Source: Roseicella frigidaeris
GTDB lineage: Bacteria; Pseudomonadota; Alphaproteobacteria; Acetobacterales; Acetobacteraceae
Length of the DNA: 64,000 bases
Assembly: GCF_003258945.1 (NCBI RefSeq)
Contig: NZ_QLIX01000001.1
Location: 558,001-622,000, forward strand
Reading direction: 5' to 3'
Shown: piece after piece, positions 47,547 through 57,285 of the stretch
Layout of the letters: each line of letters opens with the position of its first letter
Numbering within the stretch: position 1 is the stretch's first letter
Made by a program: the position numbers and the translations under genes
Notes under the pieces: generated by a model
Seen by the model: the letters and a program-made list of their open reading frames with translations, nothing else
What the model was told of the DNA's origin: nothing
Databases searched by the model: none

Positions 47547-49792
47547 ACGACATGACCAACAAGTGGATCGGCCAGCGCACGATCCGCCCCGACGGCGCCG
47601 AGAAGGTCACCGGCCGCGCCGCCTATGCCGCCGACACCACCATGCCCGGCATGATCTGGGGCAAGGTGCTGCGCAGTCCGCACGCGCATGCCGTCATCCG
47701 CTCGATCGACACCGCGAAGGCCGAGGCGCTGCCGGGCGTGAAGGCGGTGGTGACGCGGGCCGACATCGTCGACTTCCCGCTCGACAAGCCGGTCATGCTC
47801 GGCATCCAGGACATGCGCTGGATGAGCCGCAACGTCATGGCGCGGGAGAAGGCGCTGTTCCACGGCCACCCGGTGGCGGCCGTCGCCGCGACCAGCGAGA
47901 GCATCGCCGCCGAGGCGCTGCGGCTGATCGAGGTGGAGTACGAGGTGCTGCCGCATGTCATCGAGATCGATGACGCGCTGCGGCCGGACGCGCCGATCCT
48001 GCACGACTTCCTCCGCTTCGAGGGCAAGCCCTCGAACATCGCCGGCAAGCTGGAGCATAAGCTGGGCAACATCGAGGCCGGCTTCGCCGAGGCCGATGTC
48101 GTCATCGAGCGCAGCTTCACCACCCGCCCGGTGCATCAGGGCTATATCGAGCCGCATGCCTGCCTGGTCAGCGTCGCGGCCGACGGCAAGACCACCATCT
48201 GGTCCTCCTCCCAGGGCCAGTTCATGGTCCGCGCCATGACCGCGCTGCTGACGGGCCTCCCGCAGAGCGACATCCGGGCCATCCCGGCCGAGATCGGCGG
48301 CGGCTTCGGCGGCAAGACCATCATCTATCTCGAGCCGCTGGCGACGCTCCTCTCGAAGAAGTCCGGCCGGCCGGTGAAGATGGTGATGTCGCGCGAGGAG
48401 GTGATGCGCGCCTCCGGCCCGACCTCCGGCTCGAAGAGCACGGTGAAGATCGGCGCGACCAGGGATGGCCGCCTGGTCGCGGCGCAGGGCACCTTCTGGC
48501 TGCAGGCGGGCGCGCTGCCCGGCTCGCCGATCCGCGGCGCCGCCGGCTGCGGCTTCGCGCCCTACACCATCCCGAACGTGGTGGCGACCGGCTTCGACGT
48601 GGTCAGCAACCGCTCCAAGGTCGCGGCCTACCGCGCCCCCGGCGCGCCGATCGGCGCCTATGCGGTGGAATGCGTGATCGACGAGGTCGCCGAGGCGCTG
48701 GGCATGGACCCGCTGGAGCTGCGGCTGAAGAACGCCGCGCGCCAGGGCACCAAGGCGGCGCATGGCCCGGTCTATCCCCGCATCGGCTTCATGGAGACGA
48801 TCGAGGCGGCGCAGGCGCATCCGCATTACAACACGCCGCTCGGCGAGGCGCCGGCGGGCCGGCTGCGCGGCCGCGGCGTCGCCAGCGGCTTCTGGTTCAA
48901 TGCCGGCGGCGAGAGCAGCGCCCAGGTCAACATCACCGAGGACGGCAACGTCGTCGTCACCACCGGCCATCCGGATATCGGCGGCTCCCGCGCCTCCATC
49001 GCCAACATCACCGCCGAGCTGCTCGGCATCGACTACAAGCGCGTCTCGGTGCTGATCGGAGACACGGCGACGATCGGCTACAGCAACCTGACCGGCGGCA
49101 GCCGCGTGCTCTTCGCCTCGGCCATGGTGGTGACGCAGTCGGCCGAGAAGGTCATCACCAGCCTGAAGGAGCGGGCGGCGAAGATCTGGAAGATCGACCC
49201 CGAGGCGGTGGCCTGGGAGAATGGCGAGGCGCGGCCGGTCAGCGAGAATGCCGGCCGCTTCCCGCCGCTGAGCCTGGCCGAGCTCGCCGCGCGGGCGACC
49301 GAGACGGGCGGGCCGATCGGCGCCGGCGTGCAGCTCAACACCACCGGCGCGGAGGGCGGCTTCGCCACCCATCTCTGCGATGTCGAGGTGGATGTCGATC
49401 TCGGGATCGTCCGGGTGCTGCGCTACACCTCCTTCCAGGATGTCGGCCGCGCCGTGCATCCGAGCTACGTGGAAGGCCAGATGCAGGGCGGCGCGGCGCA
49501 GGGCATCGGCTGGGCGCTGAACGAGGAGTACATCTACGACCGGCAGGGCCGGGTGGAGAATGCCGGCTTCCTCGACTACCGCATGCCGGTCTGCTCGGAC
49601 CTGCCGATGCTGGATGCGGTGATGATCGAGGTGCCCAACCCGAAGCATCCGCAGGGCGTGCGCGGCGTCGGCGAGGTGCCGCTGGTGCCGCCCCTCGCCG
49701 CGGTGGCGAACGCCGTCCACGACGCGCTCGGCAAGCGCTTCTACGCCCTGCCGATGTCGCCGCCGCGGGTGCTGGAGCGCCTGGAAGGCTGA
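47543..49792 (+). CDS. Molybdenum hydroxylase catalytic subunit (CoxL/XdhB-like)
   Basis: A 749-residue molybdopterin-binding subunit. PAEIGGGFGGKT and AAYRAPGAPIGAYAVE are cofactor-binding loops, and GVRGVGEVPLVPP carries the catalytic glutamate. The active-site loop has AYRAPG and not the AYRCSFR of true CO dehydrogenase, so CO is not the substrate; an N-heterocycle, aldehyde or aromatic thioester is likelier. No maturation gene (coxD/xdhC-like) is visible here. Confidence 0.9.
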   Translation: MNDMTNKWIGQRTIRPDGAEKVTGRAAYAADTTMPGMIWGKVLRSPHAHAVIRSIDTAKAEALPGVKAVVTRADIVDFPLDKPVMLGIQDMRWMSRNVMAREKALFHGHPVAAVAATSESIAAEALRLIEVEYEVLPHVIEIDDALRPDAPILHDFLRFEGKPSNIAGKLEHKLGNIEAGFAEADVVIERSFTTRPVHQGYIEPHACLVSVAADGKTTIWSSSQGQFMVRAMTALLTGLPQSDIRAIPAEIGGGFGGKTIIYLEPLATLLSKKSGRPVKMVMSREEVMRASGPTSGSKSTVKIGATRDGRLVAAQGTFWLQAGALPGSPIRGAAGCGFAPYTIPNVVATGFDVVSNRSKVAAYRAPGAPIGAYAVECVIDEVAEALGMDPLELRLKNAARQGTKAAHGPVYPRIGFMETIEAAQAHPHYNTPLGEAPAGRLRGRGVASGFWFNAGGESSAQVNITEDGNVVVTTGHPDIGGSRASIANITAELLGIDYKRVSVLIGDTATIGYSNLTGGSRVLFASAMVVTQSAEKVITSLKERAAKIWKIDPEAVAWENGEARPVSENAGRFPPLSLAELAARATETGGPIGAGVQLNTTGAEGGFATHLCDVEVDVDLGIVRVLRYTSFQDVGRAVHPSYVEGQMQGGAAQGIGWALNEEYIYDRQGRVENAGFLDYRMPVCSDLPMLDAVMIEVPNPKHPQGVRGVGEVPLVPPLAAVANAVHDALGKRFYALPMSPPRVLERLEG

Positions 49793-49798
49793 CCCGTC

Positions 49799-49829
49799 CC
49801 CCAGGACGCCCGATTGCGGCGTCCTGGGG
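49799..49829. terminator. Bidirectional terminator
   Basis: CCCCAGGACGCC (49799-49810) pairs with GGCGTCCTGGGG (49818-49829) around a 7-nt loop, directly between the convergent molybdenum hydroxylase gene and the Lrp-type regulator. Confidence 0.7.
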
Positions 49830-49860
49830 AGGCCGCGACGCGGTTTCGTGGGGAGTTCTC

Positions 49861-50295
49861 CTAGCCCTTCTGGGTCGAGAGCAGGATGCTGGTCTCGGTG
49901 TTGGCCACGCCCTCCAGCATCCGGATGCGGTTGAGCGCCCCGTCCAGCGCCTCCAGCCCCTCCGCGCCGAGCTCGGCGATCACGTCCCAGCGGCCATTCG
50001 TCATGTGCAGCGCCCGCACCTCCGGGAAGCCGCGCATCGCCCGCAGCACGCCCGCCGTGCTGCGGCCGCGGATCTCGATGGCGGTGATGGCCCGCACCCC
50101 GGCGCCCGCCCGCTCCGCCTCGGCGCCGAGCCGCAGCGTGAAGCCCTGGATCGCGCCGCCCCGCAGCAGCCGGGCGATGCGGTTCTGCACCGTGCCGCGG
50201 GAGACGCCGAGCATCGCCGCCAGGCTGGAGGCCGGGCGCCGCGCGTCGTCGCGCAGCAGGGCGATCAACCGTCGGTCGGTGTCGTCGAGCTCCAT
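49861..50295 (-). CDS. Lrp/AsnC-family transcriptional regulator
   Basis: A 144-residue Lrp-type protein. It starts MELDDTDRRLIALLRDDAR, with a helix-turn-helix at SLAAMLGVSRGTVQNRIARL, followed by an effector-binding domain ending VANTETSILL. It is divergent from an arginine-type hydrolase and rocD and is probably their amino-acid-responsive regulator (inference). ATG 50295 is the family start; earlier in-frame codons lie in the divergent promoter. Confidence 0.9.
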   Translation of the reverse strand: MELDDTDRRLIALLRDDARRPASSLAAMLGVSRGTVQNRIARLLRGGAIQGFTLRLGAEAERAGAGVRAITAIEIRGRSTAGVLRAMRGFPEVRALHMTNGRWDVIAELGAEGLEALDGALNRIRMLEGVANTETSILLSTQKG

Positions 50296-50319
50296 GCGCC
50301 CCCTTGGCGATCTGTCCGT

Positions 50320-50360
50320 CCGGATTGGCAGTTTGCCCGATTCGAGGCGCCGGATTGCCA
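50320..50360. promoter_or_regulatory. Paired candidate Lrp sites
   Basis: CCGGATTGGCA at 50320-50330 and CCGGATTGCCA at 50350-50360 are near-identical and exactly 30 bp apart, about three helical turns, in the divergent region between the Lrp-type gene and its probable targets. Lrp-type octamers bind phased sites like these. Confidence 0.45.
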
Positions 50361-50455
50361 ATTGTCGAGCGGAAGGCTGGCGCTCCCGCTTGCCAGGATA
50401 GGCGCGAAACGGCCCGCCTCGGACCCCGCTTCCGACCCCTGGGCCAGGAGAGCGC

Positions 50456-51346
50456 ATGGCCCCGACGATCCTCATGACCGACCCAGCGCATTTCGAGGTC
50501 GATTATGTCATCAACCCCTGGATGCGGCCGGAGGATTGGCACCGCGATGTGGAGGCGAACCGCGCCGCCGCCCGCGCCGCCTGGTCCGGGCTGGCCGAGG
50601 CGCTGCGCGCCGCCGGCGCCAGGCTCGAGGTGCTGCCGGGCGCCCCCGACCTGCCGGACATGGTCTTCCCCGCCAATGCCGCCGTGGTGCTCGACCGCCG
50701 GGCGCTGCTGGCCCGCTTCGCCTGCGTGGAGCGCCGGCCGGAGGAGGCGCGGTTCCGCGCCGGCTTCCGTGGCCTGCAGGCGCGCGGCCTGATCGACGAG
50801 GTCGCCGAGCTGCCGGAGGGGCTGTACCAGGAGGGCGCCGGCGACTGCCTCTGGGATGCCGGGCGCGGGCAGTTCTGGGCCGGTCACGGCCAGCGCTCGC
50901 TGCGGGGCGCCATCCCGCATCTCGCGGATTTCTTCGGCCAGCCCATCGTGCCGCTCGAGCTGGTCTCGCCGCGCTTCTACCACCTCGATGTCTGCTTCTG
51001 CCCGCTGCCGGGCGGCGAGGTGCTGCATTACCCCGGCGCCTTCGCCCCCGCCTCCCTGGCCGAGATCCACGACCGCATCCCGGTGGCGCAGCGCATCGAG
51101 GCAACGGCGGAGGAAGCCGGCCTGCTCTGCCTCAACGCCGTCGCGCTCGGCCGCACGGTGGTGATGGCGCGCACCTCGCCGCGGCTGCGGGCGATCCTCG
51201 CCGAGCGCGGCTACCGGGTGGTCGAGCTCGACCTCGCCCCCTTCATCCTCTCGGGCGGCGCCGCCTTCTGCATGACGCTGCGGCTCGACCGCAGCACGGC
51301 CGCGGCGGTGGCGCCGCAGGCGCTCGCCGCCGTTCCGGCGGGCTGA
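50456..51346 (+). CDS. Amidinotransferase-fold arginine-type hydrolase (DDAH/arginine dihydrolase-like)
   Basis: A 296-residue guanidine-modifying enzyme. FPANA at 71-75, E126 and D130 in QEGAGDC, H176 in FYHLDVC and nucleophile C272 in [12 protein letters not shown] form the superfamily catalytic set. The N-terminal [19 protein letters not shown] resembles dimethylarginine hydrolases and the arginine-to-ornithine domain of cyanobacterial ArgZ/AgrE. Next to rocD it probably gives ornithine, citrulline or a related product. Confidence 0.82.
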   Translation: MAPTILMTDPAHFEVDYVINPWMRPEDWHRDVEANRAAARAAWSGLAEALRAAGARLEVLPGAPDLPDMVFPANAAVVLDRRALLARFACVERRPEEARFRAGFRGLQARGLIDEVAELPEGLYQEGAGDCLWDAGRGQFWAGHGQRSLRGAIPHLADFFGQPIVPLELVSPRFYHLDVCFCPLPGGEVLHYPGAFAPASLAEIHDRIPVAQRIEATAEEAGLLCLNAVALGRTVVMARTSPRLRAILAERGYRVVELDLAPFILSGGAAFCMTLRLDRSTAAAVAPQALAAVPAG

Positions 51347-51404
51347 TCTTCCCGCCCCGCCGCCTCGCGGCAGGGCAGCCGGCTGCAAGCACAGGACACG
51401 CACC

Positions 51405-52661
<1,257 letters not shown>

Positions 52662-52680
52662 GCCGGGCCGCCGGGGGAGA

Positions 52681-52702
52681 GGGGGAGCGGCGCCGCTCCC
52701 CC
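52681..52702. terminator. Bidirectional terminator
   Basis: GGGGGAGCG (52681-52689) pairs with CGCTCCCCC (52694-52702) around GCGC, between the convergent rocD and siderophore-interacting protein genes. Confidence 0.65.
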
Positions 52703-52708
52703 ATCCGG

Positions 52709-53455
52709 TCAGGCCTCCAGCTTCTCGCTGGCATCCGCCTGGCCCTGCACCCAGTAGCCGGCCGCCTTCAGCCAGGGGGCGGGATGGCGCATCACCTCCA
52801 GCACGTGCCGCCGCAGGGCGCGGGCCACGCCGGCCTCGGCCGCGATCCAGATGAAGCCCTCGCCCGCGGGCGGGACGAAGGTTTCCAGCGCCGCCAGCAG
52901 CGGCGCCGGATCGGCCGCCTGCGCCGGCGGGCGGTGCACCCAGACCGCCTGGTGCGCCGCCGCCGTCTCGAAGCGCTGCTCCTCCTCCGGCCCGGTCACC
53001 GCGACGAGGCTGGTGACCGGGGTGCCCGCCGGCAATTCCTCGATCCGCCGGCCGATCGCGGGCAGGGCGGTCTCGTCGCCGACGAGCAGCCACCAGTCGA
53101 AATCATGCGGCACCACCGCCGAGCCGCGCGGGCCGCCGATCTGCGCCGCGTCGCCGGGCTTGGCGCCGCGCGCCCAGGCGGTCACCGGGCCGGCCTCGTG
53201 CAGGGCGAAATCCACCACCAGCTCGCCCGCCGCGGCATCGAAGCGGCGCGGCGTGTAGTCGCGCCGCTCGGTCTGGCCGGCCTCGCCCGGCGCGAAGACC
53301 TTGATGTGGTCATCGGGGGAGAGGCTGGTGAAGCCGGCGAGCGCCTCGCCCGCGAGGGTCAGCCGCAGCATGCGCGGCGTGACGTGTTCGGTGCGGCGGA
53401 CGGTGAGGTCGCGCCAGTGCAGCGCGTGCCGGATGCGGGTGATGGCGTGTTTCAT
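52709..53455 (-). CDS. Siderophore-interacting protein (FAD-dependent ferric reductase)
   Basis: A 248-residue SIP/ViuB-family flavoprotein. RDYTPRRFD is the FAD-binding motif (family RxYTxR), and the C-terminal half is the NAD(P)H-binding domain. These enzymes reduce ferric siderophores in the cytoplasm to free the iron. It is divergent from a TetR regulator across tandem operators, so it is likely regulated by that protein; no Fur-like box was seen. Confidence 0.9.
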   Translation of the reverse strand: MKHAITRIRHALHWRDLTVRRTEHVTPRMLRLTLAGEALAGFTSLSPDDHIKVFAPGEAGQTERRDYTPRRFDAAAGELVVDFALHEAGPVTAWARGAKPGDAAQIGGPRGSAVVPHDFDWWLLVGDETALPAIGRRIEELPAGTPVTSLVAVTGPEEEQRFETAAAHQAVWVHRPPAQAADPAPLLAALETFVPPAGEGFIWIAAEAGVARALRRHVLEVMRHPAPWLKAAGYWVQGQADASEKLEA

Positions 53456-53552
53456 GGCAGCTCCTTGCGGCGGCGTCCGGGCCAGGGCGTTCCGGCTGGC
53501 TTGGGCGCGGCGCGAGGCCTCCCGGCTGGCAGGTTCGGCATCGGCAGCATGG

Positions 53553-53584
53553 ATACCGATTGGTATTTAGATACCGTATGGTAT
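53553..53584. promoter_or_regulatory. Two tandem palindromic operators for the TetR regulator
   Basis: ATACCGATTGGTAT (53553-53566) and ATACCGTATGGTAT (53571-53584) are two copies of the same 14-bp palindrome with a 4-bp spacer (period 18 bp). They lie in the 187-bp divergent region between the SIP and TetR genes, 59 bp from the TetR start. Paired palindromes next to a divergent TetR gene are the standard sign of autoregulation and control of the neighbour. Confidence 0.82.
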
Positions 53585-53642
53585 GTGGAAATGCAAGGGC
53601 GCGGGCGGTGCCGGCCGCGCGGAAGGGGATGCGGACAGGACC

Positions 53643-54212
53643 ATGGCACGCTTGAGCAGGGCGAAGAGCCAGGCGCTGACGCGCGAGCGGCTGCTCGCCG
53701 CCGCATCCGAGCTCTTCGCCAGGGAGGGCTACGCGACCACCTCGGTCGACCGCATCGCCGCCGCGGCGGGCTACAGCAAGGGAGCGGTCTACTCGAATTT
53801 CGAGGGCAAGGAGGCGATCTTCCTCGCGGTCCTCGAGAGGCAGGGGCAGGAGGCGCTGGATGCCCTGCTGGCCGGCATCGCCGCCGCGCCGGATGCGGCC
53901 GGCGCCATCGAGCTGCTGGCGGCCTGGGCCGATGCGCGCTCCGGCAGCGGCACCTGGTCCCTCACCATCCTCGAGCATGCGCGCCTCGCCGCCCCCGGCG
54001 CGCCCTCGCTCCGCCGGCAGGAGGCGATCATCCGCGACCACTGGCGGCAACTCGGCGAGGGGTTGCGGCGCCGCTTTCCCGGTCTGGCCGGGGAGGGCGA
54101 GACGCTCGGCGCCCTGCTGCACGAGATTGCCTATGCGCCGGCCCTGACCTTCATCGCCCGGCCGCGGCCCGGCGATCTCGTGCGCCTGGCGATGGCGCGG
54201 CTGCTGGCCTGA
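53643..54212 (+). CDS. TetR-family regulator
   Basis: A 189-residue TetR-type protein. The N-terminal helix-turn-helix is RIAAAAGYSKGAVYSNFEGKE; the remainder is a helical ligand domain without clear relatives. ATG 53643 is chosen because the earlier in-frame codon at 53583 lies inside the operator. It probably represses itself and the divergent siderophore-interacting protein. The ligand is unknown. Confidence 0.88.
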   Translation: MARLSRAKSQALTRERLLAAASELFAREGYATTSVDRIAAAAGYSKGAVYSNFEGKEAIFLAVLERQGQEALDALLAGIAAAPDAAGAIELLAAWADARSGSGTWSLTILEHARLAAPGAPSLRRQEAIIRDHWRQLGEGLRRRFPGLAGEGETLGALLHEIAYAPALTFIARPRPGDLVRLAMARLLA

Positions 54213-54240
54213 CCGGCGGGCCCAGAGCATCGCGTTTCCA

Positions 54241-54296
54241 GGGCAGATCCCGATCAGGTGATACGAACGGTCGTTGATGGTGACCCATCAACGACC
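54241..54296. repeat. Half copy of the dispersed repeat plus a second 12-4-12 hairpin
   Basis: The 20 bases at 54241-54260 equal 7316-7335, but the second arm is missing. Just after, GGTCGTTGATGG (54269-54280) and CCATCAACGACC (54285-54296) form another perfect 12-bp stem with the 4-nt loop TGAC. The second hairpin differs in sequence but has the same geometry. It lies between the TetR gene and the convergent FMN reductase gene. Confidence 0.75.
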
Positions 54297-54379
54297 CCTC
54301 AAACGCCGGGCGCCGCGCGCTCGGCATGGATGAAGCATGCATGCCGTTGGTTATGGGTCTGCCCGATCGGGCGCCGCGC

Positions 54380-54946
54380 TCAGCGGCGCAGCCGCAGGGT
54401 CCAGTCCCGCAGCGCCACCAGCAGCGACTGCACGAACTCGCGCGTCTTCTCGTCGGTCAGCCGTCCCTCGGCATCGAAGCGGCTCGTCGCCTGGCCGATC
54501 ATCACCTCCGGCCGGTTCAGCACCAGGGCGTTGAGGAAGACGAAGCTCTGGCGCAGGTGGTACTGCGCCCGCGCCGTGCCGATCGCACCCGGGCTCGCCC
54601 CCATGATGCCGACCGGCTTGCCCTCGAAGGGCTGTTCGGGGGGGCGGGAGGCCCAGTCGATGGCGTTCTTCAGCACGCCGGGGACCGAGTAGTTGTATTC
54701 CGGCGTGGCGATCAGCACCGCATCCGCGGCCCGGATGCCGTCGCGCAGCGCCTGCACCGGTGGCGGATAGCCGTCATGGCGCAGATCGTCGTCATAGGGC
54801 GGGATCTCGCGCAGGCCCTCGAAGATCGTGAGCTCCAGGCCGGGCGGCGCCAGCTCGCGGGCCGCGCGCAGGGCGGCGGCGTTCAGCGAGCCGCGCCGCA
54901 GGCTGCCGCAGAGGCCGAGGACCTTCACGGGGGACGGGGATGCCAT
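54380..54946 (-). CDS. NADPH-dependent FMN reductase (flavodoxin fold)
   Basis: A 188-residue flavoprotein. GSLRRGSLNAAAL near residue 14 binds FMN phosphate, and PEYNYSVPGVLKNAIDW is the family signature. These proteins reduce FMN, azo dyes, quinones or chromate. It lies 50 bp after the downstream end of the SDR gene on the same strand. Confidence 0.88.
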   Translation of the reverse strand: MASPSPVKVLGLCGSLRRGSLNAAALRAARELAPPGLELTIFEGLREIPPYDDDLRHDGYPPPVQALRDGIRAADAVLIATPEYNYSVPGVLKNAIDWASRPPEQPFEGKPVGIMGASPGAIGTARAQYHLRQSFVFLNALVLNRPEVMIGQATSRFDAEGRLTDEKTREFVQSLLVALRDWTLRLRR

Positions 54947-54996
54947 CGCGTATTCCCTTCTCTGGCTACGGGTGGGGGAGGGGCAGGCCGCCCGGG

Positions 54997-56037
54997 TCAG
55001 CGCGCCGGCGGCCCGTGCCGCTGCTGGCCGGGCGTGGTGAGGCCCTGCCAGGCCAGGGGCAGCAACAGGCCGAGCGCCAGCCCGGCCGCGGCGCGCAGCC
55101 AGTCCGGATCGACCGCCATGGCCCGGTCGCGCGCCCTGGCGTCGAAGCGCCCATGCGCGCCCTGGTCGCCCGGCCAGGGCGTCATCAGGTTGTCCGGCCG
55201 GCCGGGCGGCTCGGGCTCCTGCGTCATCTGGCCGTCATAGCCCTGGCGGGCGAGGAGGCGGTCCACCAACCCCGGCGCCAGCATGGTGCCGAGGATGGCC
55301 TTCACCGTCGCGCCGCCGACCCAGAGCTCGCGCGGCGCCGTCAGCGCGGCCTGGACGATCCGCTCCGCCACCGGCTCCGGCTGGTGGATCGGCGGCACCG
55401 GCTGCGCCCGGCGCGGCATGTGGCTGCGCGCCCAGTCGAATTGCGGCGTGTTCACCGCCGGTAGCTGCACCATGGTGAGGCGGATCCGGCTGCCCTCGTG
55501 CTGCAACTCGGACCGCAGGGAATCGGTGAAGCCGCGGATGGCGAATTTCGCCGCGCAATAGGCGGATTGCAGCGGAATCGCCCGGTAGGCGAGGGCGGAG
55601 CCGACCTGGACGATGGTGCCGGCGTTGCGCGGGCGCATGTGCCGCAGCGCCGCCAGCGTGCCGTGCACATAGCCGAGATAGGTCACCTCCGTGACCCGGC
55701 GGTACTCCTCCGGCCTGGTGTCGTGCACCGGCGCGAAGGTGGTCGCCATGGCCGCGTTCACCCAGGTGCCGATGCCGCCGAAGACCTCCGCGGCGCGATC
55801 CGCGGCGGCGAGGATGCCGGCGGCGTCGGCGGTGTCGGCGGGCAGGGCGATGGCCCGCACGCCGGCGGCCTCGGCCTCGCGCCGCGCCGCCTCCAGCCCC
55901 TCGGTGCCGCGGGCGATCAGGGCGAGGTCGAAGCCGCGCCGCGCGAAGGCGCGCGCCGTCGCGCGCCCGACCCCGGCCGAGGCGCCGGTGATGACGACCG
56001 CACCGGGGGCGGCGCGCCTGGGGGTGATGGATGCCAT
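54997..56037 (-). CDS. SDR-family oxidoreductase with C-terminal membrane helix
   Basis: A 346-residue classical-type short-chain dehydrogenase. The cofactor motif is TGASAGVGRA, the catalytic set is S in VGSALAY and YCAAK, and NAA replaces the usual NNAG. A hydrophobic segment near the C-terminus (AAAGLALGLLLPLAW) suggests membrane attachment. The start at 56037 follows AGAGG. The substrate is unknown. Confidence 0.85.
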   Translation of the reverse strand: MASITPRRAAPGAVVITGASAGVGRATARAFARRGFDLALIARGTEGLEAARREAEAAGVRAIALPADTADAAGILAAADRAAEVFGGIGTWVNAAMATTFAPVHDTRPEEYRRVTEVTYLGYVHGTLAALRHMRPRNAGTIVQVGSALAYRAIPLQSAYCAAKFAIRGFTDSLRSELQHEGSRIRLTMVQLPAVNTPQFDWARSHMPRRAQPVPPIHQPEPVAERIVQAALTAPRELWVGGATVKAILGTMLAPGLVDRLLARQGYDGQMTQEPEPPGRPDNLMTPWPGDQGAHGRFDARARDRAMAVDPDWLRAAAGLALGLLLPLAWQGLTTPGQQRHGPPAR

Positions 56038-56090
56038 GGCCGGGACCTCTGCCTCATCGGGCGCGAACACCCGGCGCGACCCTGTGGTTG

Positions 56091-56110
56091 CCCCGGGTGG
56101 ATGCCCGGGG
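56091..56110 (-). terminator. GC hairpin after the flavoprotein gene
   Basis: CCCCGGG (56091-56097) pairs with CCCGGGG (56104-56110) around a 6-nt loop, 30 bp after the stop of the minus-strand flavoprotein. It sits in a short run of TGCCCGGGGTGG-like repeats. Confidence 0.45.
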
Positions 56111-56139
56111 TGGTTGCCGGGTGGGCGCTGGCGGGCCGG

Positions 56140-57285
56140 CTATCCGGCCCGGCGGGCCGGCGGCGCCGCGAGGCGCGCCATCCAGCGTCCGTCCAGCCAT
56201 TGCTTCAGCCGCCAGAGCCAGCGCCCCTCGAGGGCGAGGCGGCCGCGCAGCGCGATCGCGGCGCCGTCCGCCGTGCCGATCAGCGCCAGGGCCCGGCGTT
56301 GCGGGCGGATGGCGCGCGGCGCCGCGCCGCTCGCCACCCGCCGGAGATTGGCCAGCAGCGGCGCGCCCTGGCGGACCGCGAAGACGCCGGCCTTCGGCCG
56401 CGGATGCGGCAGCACCGCCGCGACGTCGCCCGCCGCGAACACCTCCGGATGCGAGATCGAGCGCAGCGTCGCGTCCACCGCGACGAAGCCCGCCGGATCG
56501 AGGGCGAGGCCGCTGCCGGCGAGCCAGGCGGGCGCCGCCGCGCCGGTCGCCCAGAGCGCCAGGTCGATGCGCAGGCTCCGCCCATCGGCGAGGCGCAGCC
56601 CCTCCGGCCCGCTGCCGACGACCTTGGCCCCGTCGATCACCGCGATGCCGCGCGCCGCCAGCGCCCGGGCGACCAGCCGGCGCCCCCAGGGGCCGGTGGC
56701 GGGCAGCAGCGCCGGCCCGGGCAGCAGCCAGAGTGCCGCCGCGCGACCCTCCTGCGCGAGGCGGCGGCGCAACGCGAAGGCCAGCTCGACGCCCGCCGCG
56801 CCGCCGCCGATGACGGCGATCCGCGCCGGGCCCGGCGGCAGGCCGTCCAGCGCCGCCGCCAGGCGGGCCGGGACGTCGCCGATCGGCCGCACCGGCAGCA
56901 GCCGGCCCTCGCCCGGCGGCAAGGGGCGCGCGACCGAGCCGGTATCGAGGGAGAGCAGGTCGTAGGGGAACCGCGCGCCGCTGGCGCAGAGGAGGTGCCG
57001 CGCCGCCGCGTCGAGCGCCGTGGCCCGGTCGTGCCGCAGCGCGACGCCGGCCGCATCGGCGAGGCGGCCGAGATCGATGCGGCAGGCGGCGGGCGGGCAG
57101 AGGCCGGCGAGGAGGGCCGGCAGCCGGCCGGAATAGAGCGGCGCCGTCTCGGCCGCGACCAGGGTGATGCGCAGCCGCGGCTCGGGCCGGCGGGCGAGGC
57201 CGTGCAGCAGGCCGAGATGCGCATGCCCGCCGCCGACCAGCAGCAGGCGTCGCCCCGCCGCGGCCGCGGGGGCGGCCGAGCTCAT
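56140..57285 (-). CDS. SelD-N-like pyridine nucleotide-disulfide oxidoreductase
   Basis: A 381-residue FAD/NAD(P) protein. LLLVGGGHAHLGLL at the N-terminus and VIGGGAAGVELA mid-protein are the two dinucleotide motifs, and VFAAGDVAAV is the C-terminal FAD motif. LVGGGHAH with PLYSGRLPALLAG matches the family that in some bacteria is fused to selenophosphate synthetase SelD. No selD is here. Its ATG overlaps the stop of the adjacent MFS gene. Confidence 0.8.
   Translation of the reverse strand: MSSAAPAAAAGRRLLLVGGGHAHLGLLHGLARRPEPRLRITLVAAETAPLYSGRLPALLAGLCPPAACRIDLGRLADAAGVALRHDRATALDAAARHLLCASGARFPYDLLSLDTGSVARPLPPGEGRLLPVRPIGDVPARLAAALDGLPPGPARIAVIGGGAAGVELAFALRRRLAQEGRAAALWLLPGPALLPATGPWGRRLVARALAARGIAVIDGAKVVGSGPEGLRLADGRSLRIDLALWATGAAAPAWLAGSGLALDPAGFVAVDATLRSISHPEVFAAGDVAAVLPHPRPKAGVFAVRQGAPLLANLRRVASGAAPRAIRPQRRALALIGTADGAAIALRGRLALEGRWLWRLKQWLDGRWMARLAAPPARRAG

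Noticed and set aside
47543-49792. Aerobic CO dehydrogenase large subunit
   Set aside because: The AYRCSFR active-site loop is replaced by AYRAPG, so carbon monoxide oxidation is not supported.
56085-56125. CRISPR or large tandem repeat
   Set aside because: The TGCCCGGGGTGG-like units are short, adjacent and degenerate, with no spacers; at most they form a hairpin.
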